A stretch of DNA of 64,000 nucleotides from Brucella cytisi (GCA_012103075.1 JAAVLQ010000001.1:744001-808000), one strand, 5' to 3'. Shown: positions 39,788-50,133, counted from the first letter of the stretch. Translations and numbers: made by a program. The notes: generated from the sequence alone by a model not told the origin.

Positions 39788-39939
39788 GGCTGCGCTTGTT
39801 TCATGTCAGCCAGTTTTCGGCAAGAGGCAGTGATATCCAAAAAGGCCCCGGTCTGCGTCGTTCCTGCAATATCTCTGCTGTCACAAATATGACATACAAC
39901 CTTCAACATCCGCTCCTTAGCTTTGAGTCGAGTCCCGAA

Positions 39940-40785
39940 ATGTCTGGTGGCGTCCTTCTGATCGTCCTCTTTGGTGCGTTCCTCCACGCGAGCTGGAACG
40001 CAATTGTGAAGGGAAGCGGAGACAAATTCTTCGGTGCAGCAAGCGTGACGAGCGCCGCGGGTTTGATTGCTCTTTTCACCTTGCCTTTTCTGTCGCTGCC
40101 GAACCCGGCAAGCTGGATTTATATGTTGCTGTCGACAATCACGCAGACCTTCTACATGTCGCTCGTGGCCGCAGCTTATAAATCCGGCGACATGAGCGAA
40201 GCCTATCCCATTATGCGTGGCACGCCGCCCTTGCTGGTGGCAATGGTCAGTGCTCCACTGGTTGGCGAGGTCATGGGCTGGCAGAGCTGGCTCGGCATCG
40301 CGCTGATCTGTTCCGGCGTTCTGGCGATGGCACTTGACGCGCGGCGTAGAAATCGTGGTGCATCAAGCCGTACCGCGTTGCTTGCTCTGGCGAATGCGGG
40401 CTTCATAGCAAGCTATACGATCATTGATGGCCTCGGTGTCCGTGTTTCGGGCGAACCATTGTCCTACACACTGTGGCTGTTTTTGATGAACGCCATACCG
40501 CTGGCAGGCTGGGCTCTTTATCGTGAACCGGACAGGTTTATCCAATATCTGCGCAATCATTGGCGACCGGCTATGATTGGCGGTGTCGGAACCATCGGTT
40601 CCTACGGATTGGCTCTTTGGGCGATGACCATGGCTCCGATTGCCGTCGTGGCGGCGCTTCGTGAAACGGCGATACTCTTCGGCGTGCTCATCTCGGCGCT
40701 CGTGTTGAAGGAAAGGGTTGGCTTGCCGAGGTTCATCGCTGCCGGTCTTATCGTTCTTGGCGCGATTTCGCTGCGCCTGTCGTGA
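39940..40785 (+). CDS. EamA family transporter
   Basis: A 281-residue inner-membrane protein of the drug/metabolite transporter superfamily with ten predicted helices in two repeats: GVLLIVLFGAFLHASWNAIV, then SEAYPIMRGTPPLLVAMVS, and in the second half PIAVVAALRETAILFGVLIS and GLIVLGAISLRLS. Start ATG 39940 (MSGGVLL) is preferred; ATG 39889 in frame would add 17 residues. The substrate is unknown. The gene is intact. Confidence 0.85.
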   Translation: MSGGVLLIVLFGAFLHASWNAIVKGSGDKFFGAASVTSAAGLIALFTLPFLSLPNPASWIYMLLSTITQTFYMSLVAAAYKSGDMSEAYPIMRGTPPLLVAMVSAPLVGEVMGWQSWLGIALICSGVLAMALDARRRNRGASSRTALLALANAGFIASYTIIDGLGVRVSGEPLSYTLWLFLMNAIPLAGWALYREPDRFIQYLRNHWRPAMIGGVGTIGSYGLALWAMTMAPIAVVAALRETAILFGVLISALVLKERVGLPRFIAAGLIVLGAISLRLS

Positions 40786-40862
40786 AAATTTATTTCGTCA
40801 CAGTGACAATCTTCCAGCAGAAATTCGTTTCTGCGCGAAGTGGCTTGAGATAATAAAGTAAC

Positions 40863-42986
40863 ATGAACCAGCACGCTCCTATCTCGAATATCAAAACAGG
40901 TCATTCGGCTTGCCCGCACGACTGTCCATCAACTTGCGCACTCGATGTCGAAATTCTCGATGGGCGCACAATTGGGCGCGTGCGCGGCGCAAAGGACAAC
41001 AGCTACACGGCTGGTGTCATATGCGCGAAGGTGGCGCGCTATGCCGAGCGCGTTCATCATCCTGACCGCCTCAAGCATCCACTGGTTCGTGCCGGTGCGA
41101 AAGGTGAGGGGCAATGGAAGGAAGCTTCATGGGAAGCAGCTCTTGATCTCATTGCCGAGCGTTTTCTGAAAGCAGAGCGCAACTATGGCAGCGAGAGCGT
41201 CTGGCCGTATTACTATGCGGGCACTATGGGGCTGGTACAACGCGACTCGATCAATCGCCTACGCTTTGCCAAGCGCTATTCCAACCAGTTCGACAGTTTC
41301 TGCACCAATATGGCTGGACCGGCTATTTCGCGGGAACAGGAAGCCTGACCGGTCCTGATCCACGCGAAATGGCGAAGGCAGATGTGGTGGTGATCTGGGG
41401 CACCAATGCCGCCGCCACGCAGGTCAATGTGATGACCCACGCAGTTCGGGCGCGCAAGGAACGCGGTGCCGGGATCGTCGTCATCGACGTTTATGCAAAT
41501 GCGACCGTCCGGCAAGCGGATATGGGCATTGTGCTGAAACCGGGAACGGATGGCGCCTTTGCCTGCGCGGTCATGCATGTGCTGTTCCGTGATGACCTTG
41601 CCGACTGGGACTATCTGGAGCGCTACACTGACGATCCGAAAGGACTGGAAGCACATCTTCAGACCCGGACGCCGGAATGGGCTGCCGCTATTACCGGCCT
41701 GACCGTTGAAGAGATCGAGGCATTTGCTCATCTCGTCGGCAAGACTAAGCGCACCTATTTCCGTCTCGGCTATGGTTTCACCCGCCAGCGCAACGGCGCG
41801 GTGAACATGCACGCAGCTTCTTCAATTGCCTGTGTGACGGGCGCTTTTCTTTATGAAGGCGGCGGCGCATTCCATTCCAATTCTGGCATCTTCAAAATGG
41901 ACAAGCGCGAGATCGAAGGTCGCGCCATGCAGGACGTCGGGCTTCGTTTTCTTGATCAGTCGAAGATCGGTCGCATTCTTACCGGTGACGCTGAGGCGCT
42001 ATATGGCGGCCCGCCTGTCATGGCGATGTTGATCCAGAACACGAATCCGATGAATGTGACGCCGGAACAGCGGCTGGTTCGCAAGGGCTTTGCGCGCGAG
42101 GACCTTTTCATTGCGGTGCACGAACAGTTCATGACCGATACGGCGAAGATGGCCGATGTCGTCCTGCCTGCGACGACATTCCTTGAACATGACGATATTT
42201 ATCGCGGCGGTGGACAGCAGCATGTCGTCCGGGGCCGAAGCTGATCGAGCCTCTTGCCGATGCGCGCCCGAATATCTTTGTTATCAATGAATTGGCGAAA
42301 CGTCTCGGCGTAGCGCATCTGCCGGGTTTTGATCTCGATGAGCGCACACTGATTGACAACATGAATGCCAATAGCGACTTGCCGCAATTCGATGAATTGA
42401 AGGAAAAGCGGTTTGTCGATTTGCAACCGCCCTTCGAAGAAGCACATTATATTAATGGCTTCAAATGGCCGGATGGCAAATTCCGCTTCCGACCTGACTG
42501 GACTGGAAGCCCGTCGCCGAACAAGCCGCCGGAAGTTATGGGGCTTCAGGGGCCTTTCCAGTCGATCCCTGAATTCCCGGATTATTGGGAAGTGATCGAA
42601 ACGGTGGATGCTGAACATCCCTTCCGTATGACAACCTCACCGGCGCATAACTTCCTGAATTCGACTTTTGCCGAGACACCGACATCGCGCGCCAAGGAAA
42701 TCCGGCCTGAATTGCTTATTCATCCTGACGATGCGGCAAAGCTTGGCATCGAGAATGGCGAGCAGATCGAGATCGGCAATCATCGCGGCGAGCTGGTGCT
42801 TCATGCCGTGCTGCGTGCCGGGCAAAAGCGTGGTGTCGTGGTGTCGGAGGGCATTTTCCCGAACTCGACATTCGAGCGCGGCGAGGGGATCAATATATTG
42901 ATCGGCGCTGAACCTGCCGCCCCCCCTATGGCGGGCTGGCGGTGCATGACACCAAGATCTGGATTCGCAAACTGAGCGCATCCTGA
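40863..42986 (+). CDS. Molybdopterin-dependent oxidoreductase, three frameshifts
   Basis: A protein of about 707 residues in the DMSO reductase/formate dehydrogenase superfamily. The N-terminus has a CxxxCxxxC cluster motif, HSACPHDCPSTCALDVEILD, with a fourth cysteine at GVICAKVARYAERV, for one 4Fe-4S. Bis-MGD binding segments follow (VVIWGTNAAATQVNVMTHA, LLIHPDDAAKLGIENGEQI). No signal peptide is seen, so it is cytoplasmic. Breaks: missing C near 41313-41316 (NMAWTGYFAGTGS), missing C at 42235-42236 (VRGPKLIEPLADA), and a wrong C count in 42920-42926; repaired, it ends YGGLAVHDTKIWIRKLSAS at TGA 42984-42986. The substrate is unknown. Confidence 0.88.
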
Positions 42987-43018
42987 AAAGTGTGAAACGG
43001 TTTTCGGATCAGATGCGC
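42976..43018. repeat. Short palindromic interspersed repeat, copy 1
   Basis: GCGCATC (42976-42982) and GATGCGC (43012-43018) are inverted arms around a core AAAAGTGTGAAACGGTTTT. The repeat overlaps the 3' end of the molybdopterin oxidoreductase gene. Related copies lie at 45574-45619 and 57513-57540. Confidence 0.6.
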
Positions 43019-43052
43019 ATCAAAAATACTTGGGGTGCATAGATATTTTTCC

Positions 43053-43100
43053 AACAACGCCGGGGCGCATATATAGTTTATTTATGTGCCCGGCGTTGTT
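43053..43100. terminator. Long hairpin between convergent genes
   Basis: AACAACGCCGGGGCGCATA and TATGTGCCCGGCGTTGTT form a stem of about 17 pairs with one bulge and one mismatch around an AT-rich loop. It sits between the molybdopterin oxidoreductase (stop 42986) and the convergent DUF992 gene (stop 43119). It is probably a bidirectional terminator. Confidence 0.7.
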
Positions 43101-43118
43101 GTTTATTCGCGCTGCTCG

Positions 43119-43643
43119 TCAGCCAGCGTAACGCAGTTTCAGCTTGGAAACACCCACAGCTGCATTCAGGCCGCGCTGGCCCTGAAGCGAAATTGGCTGA
43201 AGCGAAATCGTCTTCCACGAACCACCGGTCAGGATGTTGGTGCCGAAGCCGACGCCGATCGCTGCATTGGCAGATGCGCCTACATAACGGCCCTGAAGGG
43301 CGCCTTCAGGACGAACGGTCGGGGCCCAGACGGCCCGGGCGACACGACCGCCATTGATGAAGCCGACATCGATGCCAAGCTTGGTAATCGTCCCTGTGTA
43401 ACGTTCAGCCGGACCACGTCCACGGGCGGGGCTGAATACGCAATCTACATCCTGCTGGCTGCCGATGATGACGCCGATGGCTGGAGCGATGTCGCAGGAC
43501 AGCGTGCCGACTTCCGAGCGCGGCTGGGTGCGACCTGAAGCGGGAGGAGCAACGTAGTCGGCAGCAATAGCTGGAGCCGTGACGGCAATGCCCGAAATCA
43601 CGGCCATTGTCGAAAGGAAGGAAGTCGAAAAACGGAGAGACAT
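43119..43643 (-). CDS. DUF992 family exported protein
   Basis: A 174-residue exported protein. The signal peptide MSLRFSTSFLSTMAVISGIA is cleaved near AIAADYVAPP. The body shows the DUF992 pattern: GTLSCDIAPAIGVIIGSQQD, CVFSPARG, ERYTGTITKLGIDVGFINGG and GASANAAIGVGFGTNIL. DUF992 proteins are small beta-rich envelope proteins of Rhizobiales with unknown role. The gene is intact. Confidence 0.85.
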   Translation of the reverse strand: MSLRFSTSFLSTMAVISGIAVTAPAIAADYVAPPASGRTQPRSEVGTLSCDIAPAIGVIIGSQQDVDCVFSPARGRGPAERYTGTITKLGIDVGFINGGRVARAVWAPTVRPEGALQGRYVGASANAAIGVGFGTNILTGGSWKTISLQPISLQGQRGLNAAVGVSKLKLRYAG

Positions 43644-43822
43644 GTCCTTGTCCTCTTCTAAAACACATATTGAAAGAGACGCTTACACGTCCCTTAACGA
43701 GATTTGCCGAAGCAAGTTCCGTTACGAATGGGAATTAGAGCTTTTGCGGGAAATTAAAGTTTTATTAACAAAAAACTTCGTCTGTGATTAATTTGCCGCG
43801 GTTGAACATGGAAACAGTGCCA

Positions 43823-44438
43823 TCAGGCGCTCAGAACCATCGCATCGGTCAAATCCTGCTGGCCGTTGTGTTCATCGGCAAATTTGCGAAGAGCCAACGC
43901 ATAAAGTTGGTGCTCGGCTTTCAGAACGCGGGCTGCGAGCGCTTCGGCATCATCGCCAGCGAGCACCGGAACTGCTGCTTGGGCCAGAATTGGACCTTCG
44001 TCCATCCCTTCCGTGACCAGATGAACGGTGCAGCCTGCGACTTTCATGCCCGCATCCAGCGCGCGCTGATGTGTATGCAGTCCGGGGAAGAGCGGGAGCA
44101 GGGAAGGGTGAATATTTAGGATACGGCCTTCATAGGGAGCAATGAAGCGGCCCGACAAAAGGCGCATATAGCCTGCGAGGCAGACGATATCCGGCTTCAA
44201 TGCGGCGAGGGCCTCCAGAATGGCATCTTCATGCGCATCCTTCGAGGCATAGTCCTTACGCTTGAAGACCTGTGTCGCAATACCGGCAGCTTTTGCCTTG
44301 GCAAGGCCGCCAGCTTCTTCCTTGTCGGAAAAGACCGCCATTACTTCCGCCGGAAAACCAGTGGTTTCAGTGGCGCGGATCAGCGCCTCCATATTGGAAC
44401 CGCCCCCGAAATGAAGATGACGACCCGCTTGCGGCTCA
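43823..44438 (-). CDS. purN: Phosphoribosylglycinamide formyltransferase, frameshifted
   Basis: Third step of purine synthesis, adding a formyl group from 10-formyl-THF to GAR. From ATG 44438: [20 protein letters not shown] after adding one G in the run 44403-44407. The rest is in frame: CLAGYMRLLSGRFI, ILNIHPSLLPLFPGLHTHQR with the catalytic His, and GCTVHLVTEGMDEGPILAQA with the catalytic Asp. Its ATG overlaps the purM stop (ATGA), giving a coupled purM-purN pair. Confidence 0.94.
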
Positions 44439-45529
44439 TAGCGAAAGCGTGCCCTTGTAGATGACGCCGTCCTTTTCACGCTTCACCATCTGGCCGAGCG
44501 TGACAACCTTTTCGCCTTCAGCGGCAAGGGCAGCCACGACTTCTTCGACCTTCTCAGGCTTCACGACGGCAATCATGCCGATGCCGCAATTGAATGTGCG
44601 CAGCATTTCGTTCGGCTCGACGCCGCCCGTCTTGGCAAGCGAGGGGAGAAAACCGCCGGAACGGAAATCGACGTAAGATCGATTTCGGCGGCGAGACCTT
44701 CCGGCAGGACACGCGGAATATTGTCGGGAAAACCGCCACCGGTGATGTGTGCCAGCGCCTTGATGCCGTCTGAAGCGCGGATCGCAGCAAGAAGGGGCTT
44801 CACATAAATACGTGTGGGCGTGAGCAGTGCTTCACCGAGCGTCGCGCCCGGCTGGAACGGTGCGTCGGACTTCCAGCCGAGGCCGGAGAGTTCGACGATG
44901 CGGCGCACCAGCGAAAATCCGTTGGAATGCACACCGGACGAAGCAAGGCCGAGTATTATGTCACCTTCGGCAACATCACCACGCGGCAGCAGACGGTCGC
45001 GTTCAGCTGCGCCAACCGCGAAACCGGCAAGATCATAATCAGCGTCGCGATACATGCACGGCATTTCAGCGGTTTCACCGCCTATCAGCGCGCTGCCGGC
45101 CTGTCGGCACCCTTCGGCGATACCCGCTACGATATCGACACCCTGATCCGGCGAAAGTTTGCCGGTCGCAAAATAGTCGAGGAAGAAAAGCGGTTCAGCA
45201 CCCTGCACGACAAGATCGTTGACGCACATGGCAACAAGATCGATGCCCACTGTGTCATGCTTGTCGGCATCTATAGCGATCTTCAGCTTGGTGCCGACGC
45301 CATCATTAGCGGCAACGAGTACCGGGTCCTTGAAGCCAGCAGCCTTGAGGTCGAACAGTCCGCCAAAACCGCCGATCTCGCCATCCGCACCGGGGCGGCG
45401 CGTGGAGCGAACGAGCGGCTTGATCTTCTCGACCATCAGGTTCCCGGCATCGATGTCGACACCAGCCTGCGCATAGGTCAGGCCGTTCTGGCCAGCGGGC
45501 TTATCGGCGGGCTTGTTTTCCATGGTCAT
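44435..45529 (-). CDS. purM: Phosphoribosylformylglycinamidine cyclo-ligase (AIR synthetase), frameshifted
   Basis: ATP-dependent ring closure making aminoimidazole ribotide. Start ATG 45529 ([17 protein letters not shown]). Motifs are [65 protein letters not shown] and [14 protein letters not shown]. The C-terminus is broken by one missing C in the run 44643-44646 ([18 protein letters not shown]), then reads [18 protein letters not shown] and ends YKGTLSL. The protein is about 365 residues. Confidence 0.95.
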
Positions 45530-45881
45530 GGCCTGCTCCTGAAATTGGGTGCTTATCCACGCAGTTGTTTAATGCATTTTCGGCAAAAGCGTGTAACGGT
45601 TTTGCTCAAGAAAAAATGCGACAAACAGAGAATGTGCGCGCAATGGCACGAGACGGCGCTGCCTGCAAGGCCACAGAGCACGAAAAGAGCGAAACAGCGC
45701 AGGTTTCTGCCTGAAATCGTAAAGCACTGTCCAGTACTCGATAGAAGGTTGTGTTTCGTCGGGCCTCTCGCACAGACATTGCAATCCGCGCAAACCGTTC
45801 TAACTTGTTCCCGACCGCAATAAGATATCCGTAACGCCATCCTGTTATCAGGACAGGCTTATCCAATACGTTTCCTAGAAA
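45530..45881. other. Divergent intergenic region purM/PerM
   Basis: About 350 bases between divergent genes. It holds the second copy of the palindromic repeat (45574-45619). No gene is supported; open frames on both strands are short and lack an RBS. Confidence 0.4.
45574..45619. repeat. Short palindromic interspersed repeat, copy 2
   Basis: GCATTTT (45574-45580) and AAAATGC (45613-45619) are inverted arms. The centre AAAAGCGTGTAACGGTTTT matches copy 1 at all but 2 of 19 positions. It lies in the purM upstream region. Confidence 0.55.
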
Positions 45882-47131
45882 ATGGACGCCTATGGTCAAG
45901 AAAAACCAACCCCCACGCGCACGAGCGCCAGCCGAACGATCCGTCAGTCGGAAGCGACAGTTCGGGATGGCGACATCCACGTCAATGTGGAAGTCGGCGC
46001 CCTGACCAGCTCGTCGGTGCGTCGTCAGGCGATGTTCTGGGTGGGGACCGTCGCGGTCTTTATATTGTTCCTGATCGTATTTAGTTCAGTCCTGTTGCCT
46101 TTCGTTGCGGGCATGGCGCTGGCCTACTTCCTCGACCCTGTCGCAGACAGGCTGGAGCGTTTCGGCCTGTCGCGGCTTGCGGCCACGATTGTCATCCTGC
46201 TCATCTTCCTCATGGCGCTGATTCTCGGTTTGATGATTGTTGTGCCGATTCTCGCAACGCAGCTCGCGGATTTCATTTCCAAAATCCCCGAATACATCAC
46301 CCAGCTGCAGTCGCTGCTGGCGAATGAGGATCGCAATGGCTGAAGAAATATATCGGCATTGACAGTTCGGTCATTCAGCAAAATCTGAGTTCGCTGCTCC
46401 AGCAGGGCGCCGGTTTCCTGTCGACCCTGCTTCAGTCCCTGTGGAATTCGGGGAAATCGCTGATCGATATTGCGGGCCTTTTCGTCGTCACCCCGGTGGT
46501 TGCTTTCTACATGCTTCTCGACTGGGATCGCATGGTCAGCAGCATCGATTCATGGGTGCCGCGCCGCCAGCTTCATATCGTGCGCCGCATCGCACTTGAG
46601 ATGAATGCCGCCGTCGCCGGTTTCATTCGCGGGCAGGGAACACTCTGCCTCATTCTGGGAACCTATTACGCAATAGGTCTCACGCTGACCGGGCTTAATT
46701 TCGGCTTGCTGATCGGCTTTTTGCCGGTCTTATCAGCTTTATTCCTTATATCGGTTCGTTTGTCGGCACGGCACTCGCCATCGGTGTGGCGCTGGTCCAG
46801 TTCTGGCCTGACTGGATTATGATCTGTGCAGTCGCGGGTGTGTTTTTCTTGGTCAGTTTGTGGAAGGAAATATCCTCCAGCCAAAGCTGGTTGGCTCGTC
46901 AGTGGGGCTTCATCCGGTCTGGCTCATGTTCGCCCTTTTGCCTTCGGCTCGCTGTTTGGCTTTACAGGAATGCTGGTGGCAGTGCCTGCCGCAGCTGCGG
47001 TCGGGGTGCTTGTGCGGTTCGCATTGAATAGCTATCTCCACTCACCGATGTATGATCCTGCCTACCATCAGTCGAACCCCGACGCCGGGCCGTTGATCGA
47101 GGCAGGCGAGAATGCGGGCAAAGAGAAATGA
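45882..47131 (+). CDS. AI-2E/PerM family membrane protein, four frameshifts
   Basis: Polytopic inner-membrane protein of the AI-2E transporter (PerM) family, about 415 residues. The N-terminal cytosolic part MDAYGQEKPTPTRTSASRT is followed by helices (MFWVGTVAVFILFLIVFSSV, LPFVAGMALAYFLDPVADRL, IVILLIFLMALILGLMIVV) and the conserved core: FVVTPVVAFYMLLDWDRM, GLISFIPYIGSFVGTALAIG, GQFVEGNILQPKLVGSSVGL and HPVWLMFALFAFGSLFGFTG. Breaks are near 46335-46341, 46718-46723, 46848-46852 and 46936-46939, all missing bases. The stop overlaps an upstream in-frame ATG of hdaA. The transported substrate is unknown. Confidence 0.85.
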
Positions 47132-47181
47132 GATTGGGTCGTAACCGGGCAAGGTTTGAAACGGATTTGCAGGAGGCCGCG

Positions 47182-47880
47182 ATGCGTGAAGCACCGCGCC
47201 AGATTCCGTTGAATCTTGAGCACCAGCCCGGTTATCATCGGGAAGACATGATCGTCACGGGTTCTAACCGTGCCGCTGTCGATCTTATCGATCGCTGGCC
47301 GAACTGGCTGTCGCCTGTCACGATCCTTGCTGGGCCGACAGGATCGGGCAAGACGCATTTGGCGGAAATCTGGCGCGCCGGAACAGGTGCGCTTCTGGTA
47401 GACCCCACGAACATTACCGAGGAAGCCGTGAACGGCGCCGCCGAATATCCGGTGCTGATCGACGATATTGGCGCGACGTCTTTCGATGAAACCGGACTTT
47501 TCCATCTCATCAACAGCGTTCGGCAGAATGCGGCTCAGGGCGTTGGGCCTTCGCTGCTCATGACTTCCCGCCTGTGGCCCGCGAACTGGAACGTCAAGCT
47601 CCCTGATCTTGCTTCGCGCCTCAAGGCTGCAACCGTCGTGGAAATTTCTGAACCGGACGACCTGCTGCTTTCCGGCGTCATTCACAAACTCTTCGCGGAC
47701 CGGCAAGTAAGCGTCGAGCCGCATGTCGTCGCCTATCTGGTGAGCCGGATAGAGCGTTCGCTTTTGTCGGCGATCCTGATTGTCGACAAGCTTGACCGGG
47801 CAGCACTTGAGCAGAAAAGCCGCATCACGCGTGCGCTTGCCGCTCAGGTTCTGGCAGGCAGCGAACAGCCGGAACGCTGA
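47182..47880 (+). CDS. hdaA: DnaA-related regulator HdaA
   Basis: A 232-residue AAA+ protein like Caulobacter HdaA (Hda), which with the DNA clamp stimulates ATP hydrolysis by DnaA and so limits re-initiation. The N-terminus RQIPLNLEHQPGY carries a clamp-binding QIPLNL motif. ILAGPTGSGKTHLAEIW is Walker A, VLIDDIG is Walker B-like, and SRLWPANWNVKLPDLASRLK contains the arginine-finger region; there is no DNA-binding C-terminal DnaA domain. Start ATG 47182 follows AGGAGG at 47171-47176; ATG 47128 overlapping the PerM stop is also in frame. The gene is intact. Confidence 0.9.
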   Translation: MREAPRQIPLNLEHQPGYHREDMIVTGSNRAAVDLIDRWPNWLSPVTILAGPTGSGKTHLAEIWRAGTGALLVDPTNITEEAVNGAAEYPVLIDDIGATSFDETGLFHLINSVRQNAAQGVGPSLLMTSRLWPANWNVKLPDLASRLKAATVVEISEPDDLLLSGVIHKLFADRQVSVEPHVVAYLVSRIERSLLSAILIVDKLDRAALEQKSRITRALAAQVLAGSEQPER

Positions 47881-47882
47881 GG

Positions 47883-48746
47883 ATGAAGATCGCGGTTACC
47901 GGAGCGGGTGGTTTTATCGGAAGCGCACTCACTCAAATGCTAATCGGGGAAGGGCATGATGTCCTGCCTCTGTCCCGGAATGAACTATCTGATCCGGATT
48001 TTTCAAGTGTGGAAACGGTCATCCATTGTGCCGCGCTCGCCCACCGCACCGGCGCAGAACGACCAGATGCAGATACATTCGATGCGGTCAATCATCGACT
48101 GGCCGTGGAACTTGCTGCCAACGCAAAAGCCGCCGGTGTAGGGCGCTTCGTGTTTGTATCCACGATCTATACGATCGCCGGAAATCCGTTGCCGCTGACG
48201 CCGGACATGCCACTGAAACCGCGTGACGATTACGGGCGTGCCAAGGCAAAGGCGGAAGCCGATCTGCGTGAAATCAACGGGATCGAGATCGTCATCGCGC
48301 GCCCGGTTCTCGTGTACGGTCCCGGAGCGCGGGCGAACCTTAAAGCCTTGGTAAAGCTCTGCGATAGCGGATTGCCGTTGCCGTTTGGTCTGGCAGACAA
48401 CAGGCGCAGTTTAGTCTCGCTTGAAAATGTCGCACGTGCGCTGACATTCTTAAGCGTTGCCCCTGCAGAAAAAGTTGCAGGGCGGGTTTTTCATCTTGCG
48501 GAGCCACAACCGCGCTCCACAAAAGAACTCGTGACAAAACTGCGTGCTGCCTTGGGAAAGCCTGTGCGTCTGGCACCTGTTCCGCCGGTCTTCATGCGGC
48601 TCCTGTTATCAGCAGCTGGCAAAAGCGGTCTTTACGACCAACTTTATGGCGATCTGGTCGCGGATAGCTCATCGTTGACTGAAGCAGGCTTCGATTATCT
48701 GCCCGGTGACCGGCAGCTCGAAGCAATGGCGCGTGGTCCGGTTTAG
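47883..48746 (+). CDS. NAD-dependent epimerase/dehydratase family protein
   Basis: A 287-residue extended SDR: KIAVTGAGGFIGSALTQML is the NAD-binding loop, VIHCAALAHRTG the family NxAA-like site, FVSTIYTIAGN and YGRAKAKAEADL supply the catalytic Thr/Ser and Tyr-x-x-x-Lys. It resembles UDP-glucose 4-epimerase relatives, but the substrate is not determinable. It starts 2 bases after hdaA and is likely in the same operon. The gene is intact. Confidence 0.85.
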   Translation: MKIAVTGAGGFIGSALTQMLIGEGHDVLPLSRNELSDPDFSSVETVIHCAALAHRTGAERPDADTFDAVNHRLAVELAANAKAAGVGRFVFVSTIYTIAGNPLPLTPDMPLKPRDDYGRAKAKAEADLREINGIEIVIARPVLVYGPGARANLKALVKLCDSGLPLPFGLADNRRSLVSLENVARALTFLSVAPAEKVAGRVFHLAEPQPRSTKELVTKLRAALGKPVRLAPVPPVFMRLLLSAAGKSGLYDQLYGDLVADSSSLTEAGFDYLPGDRQLEAMARGPV

Positions 48747-49557
48747 TTTTTCTTTCCGACAGCTTTGGGCGGCTCCATGCGCGAATGCGCTGGATTTGAA
48801 ACATGTTTCGGTGCGGCTGCCGTTGCAGTTTGCGGTTTCACGGCAATAGAACCGGTTATCAGGCTTGCACTGTCAGGCTTGTTGCGTCCACCGATAAGCT
48901 GATCTTCATGCACCCAGCCGATCATATTGGTCTTCGGGACGATCACGCGATGCCAGCGTCCAGTCTTCCCATAGGAGCGCATCTCGCGGCCTTTTTCCAC
49001 GACGCCGATGGATGGCGACTTGTTCCGGGCATTCTTATGGATGGTGAGTCGCGCCTTGGCATAAATCACCGATGGGGAGCTTGCCGGAGTGTTGACGCCA
49101 CGCGGAGGCATCGAGCGCAGTGCCGCGGCGGGTGGGGACACAACAACCTGATTTGTGGGGCGGGGCGGGGTGGCGGTCTGGATTGCCGCCTGCTGTACCG
49201 GCTTTTGCGGTGCGGGTGCCGCAACTGGCGCCGATGGACGTGGTACAGGGCCGACGGCGGCGCCAAAGTCCTTTGCTGGCACCTTGCTCTCGGGGCTTTG
49301 CTGGTGACGGTCGTCTTTGGCTCGGCTCTCGCAACCGGCTGTGGGCTCGGCTTGGAAGCGGGGCGCTGGAACAGGGCTGTTATCGCGGCTTGCGGGCTCT
49401 TGTGCTGCGAGGTTGCCCACAGGCTGAAAGCACCAAGGCCGAGGATGGCGGCAAGCGCGAGCACAGGAGTGGACGAGCCGGACGACTTGCCCGACGACCT
49501 GCTTGAACGCTTTGTGGAGCGCTTGGGCGAGCGGGTGGTGCGTTTCCGTGCAGCCAT
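48743..49557 (-). CDS. SH3-domain exported/membrane protein, frameshifted
   Basis: Protein of about 270 residues with a strongly basic N-terminus (MAARKRTTRSPKRSTKRSSR), a single membrane segment (TPVLALAAILGLGAFSLWAT), a long Pro/Ala-rich linker and a C-terminal bacterial SH3 domain: AKARLTIHKNARNKSPSIGV, VEKGREMRSYGKTGRWHRVI and MIGWVHEDQLIG. Such domains bind peptidoglycan or wall peptides. A missing C in the run 49292-49295 splits it within the linker (TSKAPESKVPAKDFGAA). It is convergent with the epimerase, overlapping by 4 bases. Function is unknown. Confidence 0.8.
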
Positions 49558-49666
49558 CGTCTGTCTCCTGTTCGAATCGCGATGGGGAGACGCTACCAAT
49601 TGTTCCTTCGCATTTGGTTACCGAAGCATCAGGCGCGAACGGCTGAAACGACGAATCGGAAACAAA

Positions 49667-49688
49667 AAACGCCGCTTTCGCGGCGTTT
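49667..49688 (-). terminator. Rho-independent terminator
   Basis: AAACGCCGC and GCGGCGTTT form a 9-bp stem with a 4-nt loop; on the minus strand it is followed by TTTTTT. It lies 20 bases after the stop of the 52-residue gene at 49709, whose transcript it would end. Confidence 0.85.
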
Positions 49689-49708
49689 CAATGTAGATTG
49701 GTGAAGAC

Positions 49709-49867
49709 TTACGGTTGCCCAGACGTCTTGTCATCGCAGGAGGTCTGGCCGGAAGCCTTCTCCTGCTGCCGTTGGTTGGCTTCGCTTGCCTCAACTGCGT
49801 TACGCAGCTCTGCCCATTCGCGTTCATGACGACGATAAAGCTCGTCGGAAACAGTCTGGATACCCAT
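49709..49867 (-). CDS. Small soluble protein (52 residues)
   Basis: Too short for common ORF cut-offs. From ATG 49867 it reads MGIQTVSDELYRRHEREWAE, a charged helical stretch of about 35 residues, and ends SCDDKTSGQP. A strong RBS (GGAGGA) lies 6 bases before the ATG and a rho-independent terminator follows directly, so it has its own transcription unit. Function is unknown. Confidence 0.7.
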   Translation of the reverse strand: MGIQTVSDELYRRHEREWAELRNAVEASEANQRQQEKASGQTSCDDKTSGQP

Positions 49868-49986
49868 TTCGGTCCTCCGTTTTATCTGGTGCCCCGAATA
49901 ACATGGCGAAGTCCAAAACGTTTCATCACAAAGCGTAAGCGTTTGAAATCTTAATCGGTTTATATGTTTATAACGTCTTGCCGATT

Positions 49987-50133
49987 TCAGTTTTCCTGAA
50001 TGGAAACACCACCTTCTCCGATTTTCATCTCAATCCCGGCGGGTTTGGTCTCTTCACGATAGACATAAACCGCGAGGCCTGCAGACACGACAATCAGCGC
50101 GCCAATAATCAGATAAAGCCCGTTTCTATTCAC
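49987..50133 (-). CDS. Small single-pass membrane protein (48 residues)
   Basis: From GTG 50133 (GGAG at RBS distance) it encodes MNRNGLYLIIGALIVVSAGL then AVYVYREETKPAGIEM, ending GVSIQEN: one membrane helix and a short polar C-terminal tail. It lies between the 52-residue gene and lactate permease, all on the minus strand. Function is unknown. Confidence 0.65.
   Translation of the reverse strand: MNRNGLYLIIGALIVVSAGLAVYVYREETKPAGIEMKIGEGGVSIQEN

Noticed and set aside
43784..44119. Plus-strand 111-codon frame across purN
   Set aside because: Antisense to the conserved purN catalytic region.
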